This document shows positions 1 to 9,200 of a DNA stretch of 64,000 nt, piece by piece. The translations under genes were made by a program, and so were the position numbers. Every line of letters starts with the position of its first letter. Position 1 is the first letter of the stretch. The notes under the pieces were generated by a model, which ran no database searches, had not been told where the DNA came from, and worked only from the letters and a program-made list of their open reading frames with translations. Source of the DNA: Acinetobacter nosocomialis. GTDB taxonomy: Bacteria > Pseudomonadota > Gammaproteobacteria > Pseudomonadales > Moraxellaceae. Where the stretch lies: contig CP107049.1 of the NCBI GenBank assembly GCA_025736915.1, forward strand, positions 3,534,001 to 3,598,000. Direction: 5' to 3'.

Positions 1-146
1 TGACTTGCATGAGGCGGGTCTAATCTGTAGCTCCATTCTTGGTTATAATTCTGCCAAGAGTTTTTAATCCGTATATTACCAAGTAAAATTTCAGGTACAG
101 AAATATGAATATATTGTAGCGTTGGCTGTGTTTGAGTTAATTGCAT
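1..146 (-). CDS. 5' end of an unidentified gene (partial)
   Basis: The minus strand opens an ATG frame at 146 that runs without a stop off the left edge, giving 48 residues beginning MQLTQTQPTLQYIHISVPE. The start is chosen because a second ATG at 153 is out of frame and there is a purine-rich stretch just upstream. No signal peptide or recognisable domain is visible in the part present; it looks like the N-terminus of a soluble protein. The gene is divergent from the KGG protein across an AT-rich gap. I do not recognise the family, and a function cannot be given from this fragment. Confidence 0.5.
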   Translation of the reverse strand, partial: MQLTQTQPTLQYIHISVPEILLGNIRIKNSWQNYNQEWSYRLDPPHAS

Positions 147-632
147 GATTCATTTCTCATAAATATTATATGTTAATTTTAAATCTTGATTTTGTTCGCT
201 CAAGTGAATTGTTTTTAGAAAAGTAATCATTTATGTTATTGTTTTTAAATAATTTTAATTGTATTTTTGATTTGTTTCTTCAAGATAGAAGATGTTTTTG
301 TTTTTTATTGATTTGTACATTCTGAAAGTTTATGTTATTTAAAATGGATTTTTAAATGTATTTGTAAAAATATATTGTTATGTAGGTTTGAGTAATAATA
401 AGTATGATGAGTATTTAAAAGGTAAAAGTGCATAATAATTTATAAATATTTTAATTGATAAAATCTTTATTTAAATAATCATCTTAGTGTATTTATCTCT
501 ATTTTAATTTATATACATTTAAAAAGATTGAAACATAGCATCGGTATAAAAATATTCTAAATCTCTTATCTTAAATTTATCCGTTAAGTAAAAGCGGTAG
601 CGACTATAATTTTAATATAGGAAGATATAACT
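147..632. other. AT-rich intergenic gap
   Basis: This 486-base stretch between two divergent genes is very AT-rich, with long T and A runs and no open frame of note. It must contain the promoter of the KGG gene, whose ribosome-binding site (AGGAAG) lies at about 619-624, but no -35/-10 pair is convincing by eye. I see no repeat, tRNA or structured RNA here. Confidence 0.5.
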
Positions 633-1856
633 ATGGCTAATACTAGATATGAAGATCAAGATAACAATAGTTCAGGTACTTCAAATCGTGGATTTGCAAG
701 TATGGATCCTGAAAGAGTCAGAGAAATAGCCAGTAAAGGTGGGCGTGCTGCGCATGCAAGTGGCAATGCACATGAATTTACTTCAGAAGAAGCTCGTGAA
801 GCTGGACGAGCTGCACATGCCAGTGGTAACGCACATGAATTTACCTCAGAAGAGGCTCGTGAAGCTGGTGCTTTAAGTCATAAGAATGATGATCGTAATG
901 GTCGTGGTCGCAGCCGTTATGACGACGACGAAGATGATGACCGCGGTCGTTCAGGTGGTCGAGGCCGCAGCCGCAGCCGTTATGATGACGACGAAGATGA
1001 TGATCGTGGCGGCCGTTCAAGTGGCCGAGGACGTGGTCGCAGCCGCGATGATGACGATGAAGATGATGATCGCGGTCGTTCAGGTGGTCGAGGCCGTGGC
1101 CGTAGCCGTTATGATGACGATGAAGATGATGATCGTGGCGGCCGTTCAAGTGGCCGAGGACGTGGTCGCAGCCGTTATGACGACGATGAAGATGATGATC
1201 GCGGCGGCCGTTCAGGTGGTCGAGGCCGTGGCCGTAGCCGTTATGATGACGACGAAGATGATGATCGTGGCCGTTCAGGTGGCCGAGGTCGTGGTCGCAG
1301 TCGCGATGACGACGATGAAGATGATGATCGCGGCCGTTCAGGTGGTCGAGGCCGTGGCCGTAACCGTTATGATGACGACGAAGATGATGATCGTGGCCGT
1401 TCAAGTGGCCGAGGTCGTGGTCGCAGTCGTGATGACGACGATGAAGATGATGATCGTGGCCGTTCAAGTAGCCGAGGTCGTGGCCGTAGCCGTTATGACG
1501 ACGACGAAGACGAAGATGATGATCGTGGTCGTTCTGGTGGCCGAGGTCGTGGCCGCAGCCGTCGTGATGACGACGATGAGGATGATGATCGCGGTCGTTC
1601 AAGTGGTCGAGGCCGTGGCCGTAGCCGTTATGACGATGACGAAGATGATGATCGTGGCCGTTCAAGTGGCCGAGGCCGTGGTCGCAGCCGTGATGACGAC
1701 GATGAAGATGATGATCGTGGCCGTTCAAGTAGCCGAGGTCGTGGTCGTAGCCGTTATGATGACGATGACGACGATGATCGCCGTGGCCGTTCAGATGGTC
1801 GTGGACAAAACTCTCGTAATCAAAAACGCGATGCGTATGGACGCTTTACGTCTTAA
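633..1856 (+). CDS. KGG-motif stress protein with long RG/D-rich repeat tail
   Basis: A 407-residue hydrophilic protein with no membrane segment or signal peptide. Residues 24-82 form the stress-induced KGG region: ERVREIASKGG (K35-G37), then a 21-residue unit starting GRAAHASGNAHEF occurs twice in tandem (37-57 and 58-78). Residues 97-391 are 14 near-identical units of about 21 residues, each an acidic DDDEDDD block followed by an Arg/Gly/Ser block (RGRSGGRGRGRS). The tail ends NQKRDAYGRFTS. KGG proteins (GsiB/Con-10 relatives) are small hydrophilic proteins linked to desiccation and general stress; those are usually far shorter, so the tail is an expansion. A good ribosome-binding site (AGGAAG) precedes the ATG, and a strong terminator follows. 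The opposite-strand and +1 long open frames across it are artefacts of the repeats. Confidence 0.85.
   Translation: MANTRYEDQDNNSSGTSNRGFASMDPERVREIASKGGRAAHASGNAHEFTSEEAREAGRAAHASGNAHEFTSEEAREAGALSHKNDDRNGRGRSRYDDDEDDDRGRSGGRGRSRSRYDDDEDDDRGGRSSGRGRGRSRDDDDEDDDRGRSGGRGRGRSRYDDDEDDDRGGRSSGRGRGRSRYDDDEDDDRGGRSGGRGRGRSRYDDDEDDDRGRSGGRGRGRSRDDDDEDDDRGRSGGRGRGRNRYDDDEDDDRGRSSGRGRGRSRDDDDEDDDRGRSSSRGRGRSRYDDDEDEDDDRGRSGGRGRGRSRRDDDDEDDDRGRSSGRGRGRSRYDDDEDDDRGRSSGRGRGRSRDDDDEDDDRGRSSSRGRGRSRYDDDDDDDRRGRSDGRGQNSRNQKRDAYGRFTS
921..1805 (+). repeat. In-frame tandem repeats, about 63-66 bp, 14 units
   Basis: Each unit encodes an acidic heptad-like block (DDDEDDD) plus an RG/RS block of about 14 residues. 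Tyr and Asp alternate at the unit junction over much of the tract, which suggests a higher-order two-unit (about 130 bp) duplication. Unit 10 has two extra residues in its acidic block and unit 14 is degenerate. Copy number is likely to vary between strains through slippage or recombination; this is inference. Confidence 0.85.
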
Positions 1857-1875
1857 GCAGACAGTTTTTGAGAAT

Positions 1876-1904
1876 AAAGGAGGCATTATGCCTCCTTTAT
1901 TTTT
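1876..1904 (+). terminator. Rho-independent terminator after KGG gene
   Basis: A perfect 10-bp stem (AAAGGAGGCA / TGCCTCCTTT, 1876-1885 with 1889-1898) has a 3-nt loop and is followed by ATTTTTAT. It lies 20 bases after the KGG stop codon. Confidence 0.85.
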
Positions 1905-1919
1905 ATAATTTTTATAAAC

Positions 1920-2156
1920 TTACGAATGAGTAAGAGGCTGTAAACCTTTTACAATATCTGTAAATTCTGAGCCATTTATCCAAAAAGATTTCTTTAAAAA
2001 TAGTGTCGTCATAATACTTTCGGCTGCTTCACTTTCCGGATTTTCACAGAAAATTCCATAGCTTTCGCCTAATACCGCATCATTTTCAATAAGACGGATA
2101 AAGTAAGCATGTTGTTCATTTGCATAACCTAAAACTGCATCACGTTGATTTTTCAT
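1920..2156 (-). CDS. ddrR: DdrR, SOS co-repressor of Acinetobacter
   Basis: A 78-residue small acidic protein starting MKNQRDAVLGYANEQ and ending GLQPLTHS. DdrR is a genus-specific protein that is divergently transcribed from umuDAb and acts with UmuDAb to repress error-prone polymerase genes until DNA damage. The assignment here rests on size, position and orientation beside a clear umuDAb, not on a motif. The longest frame begins five codons earlier (2171), but GGAG sits 9 bases before the ATG at 2156, so I take that start. The shared intergenic region holds the UmuDAb operator. No DNA-binding domain or membrane segment is visible. Confidence 0.8.
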   Translation of the reverse strand: MKNQRDAVLGYANEQHAYFIRLIENDAVLGESYGIFCENPESEAAESIMTTLFLKKSFWINGSEFTDIVKGLQPLTHS

Positions 2157-2371
2157 TTCGCATGTCTCCATACCAAAAAACTGAATCTAACTCATATTTA
2201 AGTGTTCAGAGTTTCATTTGATAAAAATCAAAACAGTCAGTAATAAGGACTATTTCACAATAGGTTTTGATTCTCTTCAAATTGCCATTTCGTTTTAGCA
2301 TCCCTGTTAAAAGCAAAATGGATTAAAATCTGATCATGAAATTTATTGTTATGCAAAAAAAATATTTCGTC

Positions 2372-2398
2372 AACTTGAAAATGTAACTTTTTCAAGTT
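2372..2398. promoter_or_regulatory. UmuDAb/DdrR operator (SOS box of Acinetobacter)
   Basis: An inverted repeat AACTTGAAAA - TGTAAC - TTTTTCAAGTT lies 41 bases before the umuDAb start. Its core TTGAAAATGTAACTTTTTCAA matches, as I recall, the palindrome reported for UmuDAb-controlled promoters. No LexA is known in Acinetobacter, and this box takes the place of a LexA site. Confidence 0.85.
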
Positions 2399-2439
2399 AC
2401 ATTGTTTGTGTAGGATTTGAACGGTGAGATGGAGGCGGT

Positions 2440-3051
2440 ATGCCAAAGAAAAAAGAATTCGAGCATGGCGGTGCACGGGAAAATGCCGGCCGTAAAGCAC
2501 AGTTCAATGAACCTACCAAAGTGATTCGTGTTCCCGAGTCTCAAGTTAACTTTATCAAAAATTGGTTACTGAATAATGTCAAAACCAATAATTTAACCGA
2601 CTTTAACTCAAAACTTAATGTTCAACAGGTTCACCCGAATAACGATAAAATTTACCACATTCCTTTAGCAACAGAACGTGTTGCGGCAGGTTTTCCTTCG
2701 CCTGCACAAGATGATATTGAGCAAGCACTCGATTTAAATGAATATTTAATTAGAAATGAAAATGCCACGTTTATTGTCAAAGCCAATTCATTGTCCATGC
2801 TAGACGCTGGAATTGATATTAATGATCCGCTTATTGTGGACCGTAGTATTCCCGCTAAATCGGGTGATATTGTAATTGCACTCATCGATAATGATTTCAC
2901 TGTTAAGCGCTTAATGATTGATAGTCAATTTAAGCCGCCTAAAGTTTGGCTAAAAGCGGAAAATCCTGATTATCAAAATATTTATATTGAAGAGGGGCAA
3001 GAACTGGTGATTTGGGGAGTGGTGACTTATAACCTCAAACGAATGAGATAA
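2440..3051 (+). CDS. umuDAb: UmuDAb, self-cleaving SOS repressor
   Basis: A 203-residue UmuD-like protein, longer than E. coli UmuD (139), as is characteristic of the Acinetobacter form that acts as a LexA substitute. The N-terminal region (1-65) is basic and would bind DNA. The cleavage site Ala83-Gly84 lies in VAAGFPSP, and the peptidase S24 catalytic dyad is Ser119 (ANSLSM) and Lys156 (FTVKR). All three numbers agree with the published enzyme as I remember it. After damage, RecA filaments would trigger self-cleavage and derepress ddrR, umuDC copies and itself. GGAGG precedes the ATG by 5 bases. The gene is divergent from ddrR, with the operator between them. Confidence 0.95.
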   Translation: MPKKKEFEHGGARENAGRKAQFNEPTKVIRVPESQVNFIKNWLLNNVKTNNLTDFNSKLNVQQVHPNNDKIYHIPLATERVAAGFPSPAQDDIEQALDLNEYLIRNENATFIVKANSLSMLDAGIDINDPLIVDRSIPAKSGDIVIALIDNDFTVKRLMIDSQFKPPKVWLKAENPDYQNIYIEEGQELVIWGVVTYNLKRMR

Positions 3052-3075
3052 ATTTTTCTTATATTTTACTATTTA

Positions 3076-3109
3076 AGTTACTGACCTGAAATGGAGGCCA
3101 GTAACTTTT
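3076..3109 (+). terminator. Terminator after umuDAb
   Basis: The arms AGTTACTGACCT and AGGCCAGTAACT (3076-3087 with 3095-3106) pair with one mismatch and are followed by TTTGTT. It sits between convergent genes and could serve both. Confidence 0.65.
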
Positions 3110-3121
3110 GTTGAATGACTT

Positions 3122-3733
3122 TTAAATTTGCCCAATCAATAAACATGTTGCGATAACAACCATCAAGCCACCCGAAAAACGGCCAACTAATTGAGCTGCT
3201 TGAGGTCTGGTTTTCAAAATAGCTTCTGAACCATAACCCACCATTAGGTAAATAATTGCGCAGCTAATCATGTGAACAATACCAAAGGCAAGAATTTGTG
3301 TTGTCACTGACCATGAAGCAGTAGTGTCAATAAATTGAGGAAGCAACGCTAAAAAGAGTAAGAAAACCTTCGGGTTTAATCCACTTACATAAACGCCTTT
3401 AGTTGCCCAGCTTAACCATGACTGAGCTTTTTCAGAACCAGACTCGTTCGGAGTTGGAGGGACAAGTAATAAGTTTATTCCCATCCATAGCAAATAAGCA
3501 GAACCTGCAATTGTTAGGATCATGAGTGCAGTTGGATTATTTGCTACAAGCAGCCCAACACCAGCCGCTACCAATAAAATCGTAATAAAGTGCCCAAATA
3601 GCATACCTGCAACAGCTGGTACAACGACTTTGCCTTTAATGCCTGCCGAAATGGCATAGGCCCAGTCTGCCCCTGGCGTAATAATAAAAAGAATGGAGAC
3701 ACTCCAAAATGCAATAAAAATGTTAAAAGCCAT
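3122..3733 (-). CDS. LysE/RhtB-family amino acid exporter
   Basis: A 203-residue inner-membrane protein with about six hydrophobic segments, the usual length and topology for LysE/RhtB exporters of amino acids or homoserine lactones. The N-terminus contains the family-typical FIITPGADWAYAI (around residues 16-28) and a mid-protein GLNPKVFLLFLALLPQF segment. It is divergent from an Lrp/AsnC regulator 156 bases away, a standard arrangement in which Lrp senses the exported amino acid. The substrate cannot be read from the sequence. Confidence 0.85.
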   Translation of the reverse strand: MAFNIFIAFWSVSILFIITPGADWAYAISAGIKGKVVVPAVAGMLFGHFITILLVAAGVGLLVANNPTALMILTIAGSAYLLWMGINLLLVPPTPNESGSEKAQSWLSWATKGVYVSGLNPKVFLLFLALLPQFIDTTASWSVTTQILAFGIVHMISCAIIYLMVGYGSEAILKTRPQAAQLVGRFSGGLMVVIATCLLIGQI

Positions 3734-3889
3734 ATGCTTATCTCGGCAAACTATTTTCCAAAGGTTTCGCTCGTGGTTTAGAAAAAATCCCTATTTATTC
3801 GAGCTTGTTGAAAATAATATGCTCATATATTTAGAATGTGCTTTTAAATGTTTGCTCATATCACACTCATTTGGGGTAAATTTTTCTAA

Positions 3890-4345
3890 ATGGATCGCAC
3901 AGATAAAAAGATTCTTGCTGAATTGCAATTAAATGGCCGATTATCTATCACTGAATTGGCAGAAAAAGTCGGTTTGAGCATTTCACCTTGTCACAGACGA
4001 GTGAAGGCTTTAGAAGAGTCGGGAGCTATCAAAGGCTATCGGGCAGAACTTGATCCGAATTTAGTCGGTTTTGAATTTTCAGCGATTGTTTTTATTACGC
4101 TTAAAGAAGGTGATAAACAGGCCGTCGAGAAGTTTGAAAATGCAGTGATAGACATCCCGCAAATTATTCAGGCTCAGCGTTTGTTTGGTGAGCCAGATTA
4201 CTTGTTGCATGTGGTGGCTAAAGATTTACCGGCTTTTCAGCGTTTGTACGATGAAAAATTATCAGCTATTCCAAGTGTGCAACGACTCATCTCAACCATT
4301 GTGATGAAAGATGTAGTGCCTGAACGTTTATTTCCGATTGGCTAA
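3890..4345 (+). CDS. Lrp/AsnC-family transcriptional regulator
   Basis: A 151-residue regulator. The N-terminal helix-turn-helix runs from MDRTDKKILAELQLNGR through LSITELAEKVGLSISPCHRRVKALEESG (residues 1-47), and the remainder is the alpha-beta RAM domain that binds an amino acid and forms octamers. Length is normal. The divergent LysE exporter is the likely target. Its start ATG has no strong Shine-Dalgarno sequence, but the HTH must begin here. An upstream frame at 3693-3932 that overlaps it is not a gene. Confidence 0.9.
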   Translation: MDRTDKKILAELQLNGRLSITELAEKVGLSISPCHRRVKALEESGAIKGYRAELDPNLVGFEFSAIVFITLKEGDKQAVEKFENAVIDIPQIIQAQRLFGEPDYLLHVVAKDLPAFQRLYDEKLSAIPSVQRLISTIVMKDVVPERLFPIG

Positions 4346-4360
4346 GAATCATCAGATATA

Positions 4361-4388
4361 AAAAAAGAAGCTTTAAAGCTTCTTTTTT
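4361..4388. terminator. Bidirectional terminator
   Basis: A perfect palindrome AAAAAAGAAGCTTT / AAAGCTTCTTTTTT lies between the convergent Lrp and NCS1 permease genes, with a T tract on either strand. Confidence 0.85.
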
Positions 4389-4402
4389 AGTTTCGAGAGT
4401 AT

Positions 4403-6049
4403 TTAAGCGTCGAGTGTTTTACATAAAGAACAGATCGTGCCGTTATGTTTGTGAGAGAACATAATATCTGGACGCTCGTAGCCTTGCTCACATACGCGGC
4501 AGTGGTAAACAGTTGCTACAGGAGTACCTTCAGCATCGTAACGTGGTTCTTTAATGCCGTCATCGTGTGACTTGATGTAGTATTTTCCTTTGGTTAATAA
4601 GCCCATGATTGGTGTTAATACAAAGGCAAGTACAAGTGCGATAAGCGGTGAGTAAGGCGCCAAGAAACTACCAAGTAAGCCGAAGAATGCTGCAATTGAT
4701 AGGCCTGCTGATACAAGGAACGCAACCATACCGACAGGGTTTACGTTGTAGAGCATGTCACGGCGATATTCTGGTTCTTTCGGTGAAAGTTTTAAAACAT
4801 ATTTGTTAATTGAAATATCTGTTGCAACAACTACAACCCAAGCAATCGCAAAGTTTGAATAGAACCCTAAGATTTTACCCAATACCGCAAACATGTTGCC
4901 TTCCATTAAAGCAAGCGCAATTGCCAAGTTCACCATCACAAAGACAATACGACCCGGATAATGTTTGCTAATACGAGTGTAGGCACTTGTCCATGCAAGG
5001 GAACCAGAGTACGCATTGGTCACATTAATTTTAATTTGAGAAATAACCACCAAAATCACTGCAAGTGTTAAAGCAGCCCAGCCCGGAAGCATGTCATGAA
5101 ACGCTGCATTAAACTGTTGAACAGGTTCAGTGCTGTTTACGCCCGGTATTTTAGTAAGTAAATAGAACCCTAAAAATGCCCCAATAATTTGTTTAATTGC
5201 GCCTAAAATCACCCAGCCCGGACCTGCTGAAATAACCGCTGCCCACCATGCTTTGCTATTTTCTTTTGTTTTAGCAGGCATGAAGCGTAAATAGTCAATT
5301 TGCTCACCAATTTGCATGATGAGCGATAAACATATACCAGCCCCCAGCATGATTGCTGCCATGTCTACGGTTGCAAAACCTTCGTTACCTGTGAAAGTTG
5401 CAAACTGGCTGACTAAGGTAGGTTCTTGATAAATCAGATAGGCCACAGGACCAATCATCAGAACGAGCCAAAGCGGGGTAGTCCAGACTTGTAATTTACT
5501 TAAGGCTTTCATACCGTAAATCACCAGCGGTATGACCATAACTGTTGAGATGAGATAACCTGCCCAAAGCGGAATGCCTAAACCGAGCAATAACCCTTGC
5601 GCCATGATTGAACCTTCAAGGGCAAAGAAAATAAAGGTAAAACTGGCGAAAATGATACTGGTCAGGACTGAGCCGATATAACCGAAACCTGCGCCACGAG
5701 TAATCAAGTCAAGGTCGATGTTATAGCGCGCTGCGTAATAGGCTAAAGGAATGCCGGTTAAGAAGATAATAATCGCTGCAAATAAAATGGAGAAAACAGC
5801 ATTAGTTGTTCCGTAAGACATACCAATACTGGCACCAATAGAAAAGTCAGCAAGATAGGCAATACCACCAAGTGCAGTAATAGCGACAACTTTGGGACTC
5901 CAGCGCCGAAAGCTGTGTGGAGCATAACGTAAAGTATAATCTTCTAAGGTTTCATTCACTGCTTTTTGTGAATCTGTACCTTGCACAGTGTCCAGATTTG
6001 GATGTTCAGATACACTCATAACATCAATCTCCCAATCATTTTCGGTCAA
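4403..6049 (-). CDS. NCS1 purine/cytosine-type permease with C-terminal CxxC module
   Basis: A 548-residue inner-membrane permease with about 12 hydrophobic segments. The NCS1 signatures are DLDLITRGAGFGYIGS near residue 112 and the QIKINVTNAYSGSLAW segment near 345. NCS1 proteins import nucleobases, hydantoins, allantoin or related compounds with Na+ or H+. The N-terminal cytosolic stretch (LEDYTLRYAPHSFRRWSP) and the C-terminal tail are shared with the fused permease-kinase on the other side of the divergent promoter. The tail carries four cysteines (C517, C520, C540, C543) in a CxVCExxYE...NGTICSLC pattern, resembling a rubredoxin-like or zinc-ribbon knuckle, which is unusual for a permease. 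The facing kinase/regulator pair probably controls this gene; the substrate is unknown. Confidence 0.85.
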   Translation of the reverse strand: MTENDWEIDVMSVSEHPNLDTVQGTDSQKAVNETLEDYTLRYAPHSFRRWSPKVVAITALGGIAYLADFSIGASIGMSYGTTNAVFSILFAAIIIFLTGIPLAYYAARYNIDLDLITRGAGFGYIGSVLTSIIFASFTFIFFALEGSIMAQGLLLGLGIPLWAGYLISTVMVIPLVIYGMKALSKLQVWTTPLWLVLMIGPVAYLIYQEPTLVSQFATFTGNEGFATVDMAAIMLGAGICLSLIMQIGEQIDYLRFMPAKTKENSKAWWAAVISAGPGWVILGAIKQIIGAFLGFYLLTKIPGVNSTEPVQQFNAAFHDMLPGWAALTLAVILVVISQIKINVTNAYSGSLAWTSAYTRISKHYPGRIVFVMVNLAIALALMEGNMFAVLGKILGFYSNFAIAWVVVVATDISINKYVLKLSPKEPEYRRDMLYNVNPVGMVAFLVSAGLSIAAFFGLLGSFLAPYSPLIALVLAFVLTPIMGLLTKGKYYIKSHDDGIKEPRYDAEGTPVATVYHCRVCEQGYERPDIMFSHKHNGTICSLCKTLDA

Positions 6050-6113
6050 TCAACACAAATATTGATCATTGTTTTTTGATGTTTTTGAGTGTGTGATTTT
6101 TGGGAAAAATTGA

Positions 6114-6143
6114 AAATACGTTATTTTGCGTATATGTGCGTAT
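6114..6143. promoter_or_regulatory. Candidate operator between permease and permease-kinase
   Basis: AAATACG at 6114-6120 is followed by two copies of GCGTAT exactly 10 bases apart (6128-6133, 6138-6143); the first is inverted relative to the other two. One-turn spacing in the divergent promoter suits a dimeric activator such as the LuxR-type regulator encoded downstream. This is inference from pattern only. Confidence 0.35.
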
Positions 6144-6214
6144 TTGAGAAAATCGCCATGATAAATGACTTTTGGCATAAGGATTGCTGGGTTTAATGCA
6201 GCCCTATCCAAAAC

Positions 6215-9200
6215 ATGAGTGTTATGCCAGATTCTTCACGCCCCCAACAAGCGCCACAACGTGTGATCAAAACACGCCGTGAATATAATATTTGGGTGGC
6301 AGATGAAAGTATCGAAGATTATGCGCTTCGCTATGCACCTACCTCAGTAAGAAAATGGTCACCTTGGACCGTGACCAATACCGCAATTTCGACCGTTAGC
6401 TTTTTGGCGATGGAAGCCATTGGGGCGACCATGCTTTGGCAGTATGGCTTTAGTAATGCAGTCTGGGCAGCAATTGTTGTATGTACCATCATATTTTTAA
6501 CCAGTTGGCCGATTAGTTACTACGCCGCAAAATATAATGTAGATGTTGATTTGCTTACTCGTGGTGCAGGTTTCGGCTACATTGGCTCGACCATTACATC
6601 TCTAATTTATGCCAGCTTTACCTTTATTTTGCTTGCGTTTGAAGCCGCAATTATGGCAATGGCACTTGAGCTTGCCTTAGGTATTCCGCAAGTTGTTGGT
6701 TACTTAATTTCTGCATTAGTGATTTTACCTTTGGTGGTCAAAGGTATTGGTTTTATTAACAAAGTTCAGGCAATCACTCAGCCAATCTGGCTCTTATTGC
6801 TGTTATTACCGTGGTTTTTTGTACTATGGAAACAACCACAAATTTTAAGTAGTAGCTTGCATTTTGTTGGGGCAGTTTCGAACTCGACCGATTTTAACCT
6901 GTATTACTTTGGTGCGGCATGCACTCTTATTTTTTCATTTGTGATCCAAATTGGTGAGCAAGCCGACTATTTACGTTTCTTACCCCAGCAAGAAAAAAAC
7001 AGAACTGCGTGGCGTTTTGCTGTTTTCTTAGGTGGGCCATCTTGGATTATTTTTGGTTTTCTAAAAGTTTTGATGGGCATGCTGCTGATGGTTTTGGCTT
7101 TTCAGTTGTTTATTCCTGTCTCTGAACTAGACAATCCAACTTATCTGTATTGGGTTGCCTATCAACAGTTTATTCCAAACCCTCAGCTTGCTTTAATCTT
7201 GACTCTAGCACTGGTTTGCTTGGCGCAAATTAAAATTAATATGACCAATGCCTACGCTGGCTCATTGGCATGGTCAAACTTTTTTGCTCGCTTGACTCAT
7301 AGCCACCCGGGACGAATTGTCTGGCTTCTTTTTAATGTTTTTATTGCTATTGTTTTAATGGAAATGGGAATTAGCCATGCAGTTGAACGTATTTTGGGGC
7401 TATATAGCAATATTGCTTTGGCATGGATTGGCGCCGTTGTTGCCGATTTAATTATCTGTAAGCCTTTAGGCCTAAGCCCAAAGGGAATTGAATTTCGTCG
7501 TGCTTATTTATATGACATTAACCCCGTAGGTGTGGGCGCCTTACTGATTGCTTCAGTGTTATCGATGCTCAGTTATTTGGGCTTTTTCGGACTCATGGCG
7601 AAAGGCTTGGCGAGTTTTATTGCTCTGGGGAGTGCTGTGTTATGCGTTCCTGTTATTGCTTACTTAACCAAAGGCAAATATTACATTGCACGCCAGCCTG
7701 AAAAAATTCAGGCGACTTCAGTTGCAAATTGTGTTGTGTGTGAAAGGGACTATGAACTTGCCGATATGGCAGGCTGCCCAGCCTATAACGGTACGATTTG
7801 CTCTCTATGCTGCTCACTTGAAGCCCGTTGTCACGATTTATGTAAACCTGATGCACGTTGGTCGGTACAACTCAAAAAAGCCATTTGGCGCTATTTACCA
7901 GAACGTTGGGCTAGTCGTTTAAATAGCAGGGTCAGTTTGTATCTATTGTTGACTCTAGGGCTGTCGATCGTTTTGGCAGTGAGTTTAAGTCTGGTTTATA
8001 TCCAAGAAAAAACCTACTTAGAAACCATTAATGCGGCAGCCGTTCCGCAGTTATTTACGCTGTTCGTAAAAATTTACACCATTTTATTTTTATTGATGAG
8101 TGTAGCAGCATGGTGGTTAGTGTTAAACGATGAAAGCCGTCGTAATGCTGAAATCGAAACACATCAGCAAACAGCATTATTGATTGATGAAATTGCTGCC
8201 CATGAAGTCACTTCAAAAGACTTACAAGACGCCAGAATAGCAGCAGAGCGGGCAAATGATGCAAAAAGCCGTTATGTCATTGGCATTAGCCATGAATTAC
8301 GAACGCCTCTAAATAGTATTTTGGGCTATAGCCAATTGCTTCAAAAACAAGAGCAACTTTCAGAACAAGGCAAAATGGCGCTCGGGGTGATTAGCCGTAG
8401 TGGACAGCATTTGACTTCACTGATTGATGGTTTACTAGATTTAGCACGCATTGAAACAGGCAAGATTTCTTTAAATGTAGTGGACGTTCATTTCCCAAAT
8501 TTTATAGAACAGATTATTCAAATGTTTCAGCCACAGTTTGAACAGAAGAATTTACAGTTTGTTTATGAAATTGGAGAGAACTTACCGCACTATGTGCGTA
8601 CCGACAAAAAACGCTTAGAACAAGTGCTCATCAATTTGTTGGGCAATGCTTTAAAGTTTACGACAAGCGGCACAATTACTTTGAAGGTTGAGTACCGTTT
8701 TCAAACGGCTTACTTTGAAATTAGAGATACGGGTTGTGGTATTGCCGAGGCAGATTTAGAGCGAATCTTTAATCCGTTTGAACGGGGCAGTAATGTGGTT
8801 CAAGGCGGATTTACCGGAACAGGGCTAGGCCTACCCATTGTAAAATTGTTGGTCGATTTACTCGGCGGACAGCTATCTGTGACTAGTCAGCTCAATCAGG
8901 GTTCACAATTTAAGATTAAGTTTTACTTACCTTCAAAAGAAGTGGTTCATCCAATTTCTAATGTTTATTCTAACCAGATTACGGGTTATCAAGGCGAGCG
9001 AAAACGAATTTTAGTTGTCGATAATGAAGCGGTGGACCGAGGTTTAGTCGCTAATTTTCTAAAACCTTTGGGATTTATGATTGAAGAAGCCGAGTCGGGC
9101 ATTGACTGTTTAAGACGTGTACCTATTTTTCAACCTAATCTGATTTTGATGGATTTAAATATGCCTTTGATGGGCGGATGGGAAACAGCGCGGTTATTAC

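Noticed and set aside
841..1908. Long open frames on the minus strand (841-1728) and in another plus frame (886-1908) over the KGG gene
   Set aside because: They mirror the repeat tract of the KGG gene and encode low-complexity His/Asp or Met/Val runs; no start signals.
2255..2500. Minus-strand 81-codon frame across the umuDAb promoter
   Set aside because: It spans the operator and the start of umuDAb and has no ribosome-binding site.
3693..3932. 79-codon frame between LysE and Lrp genes
   Set aside because: Overlaps both real genes and the divergent promoter; composition not protein-like.
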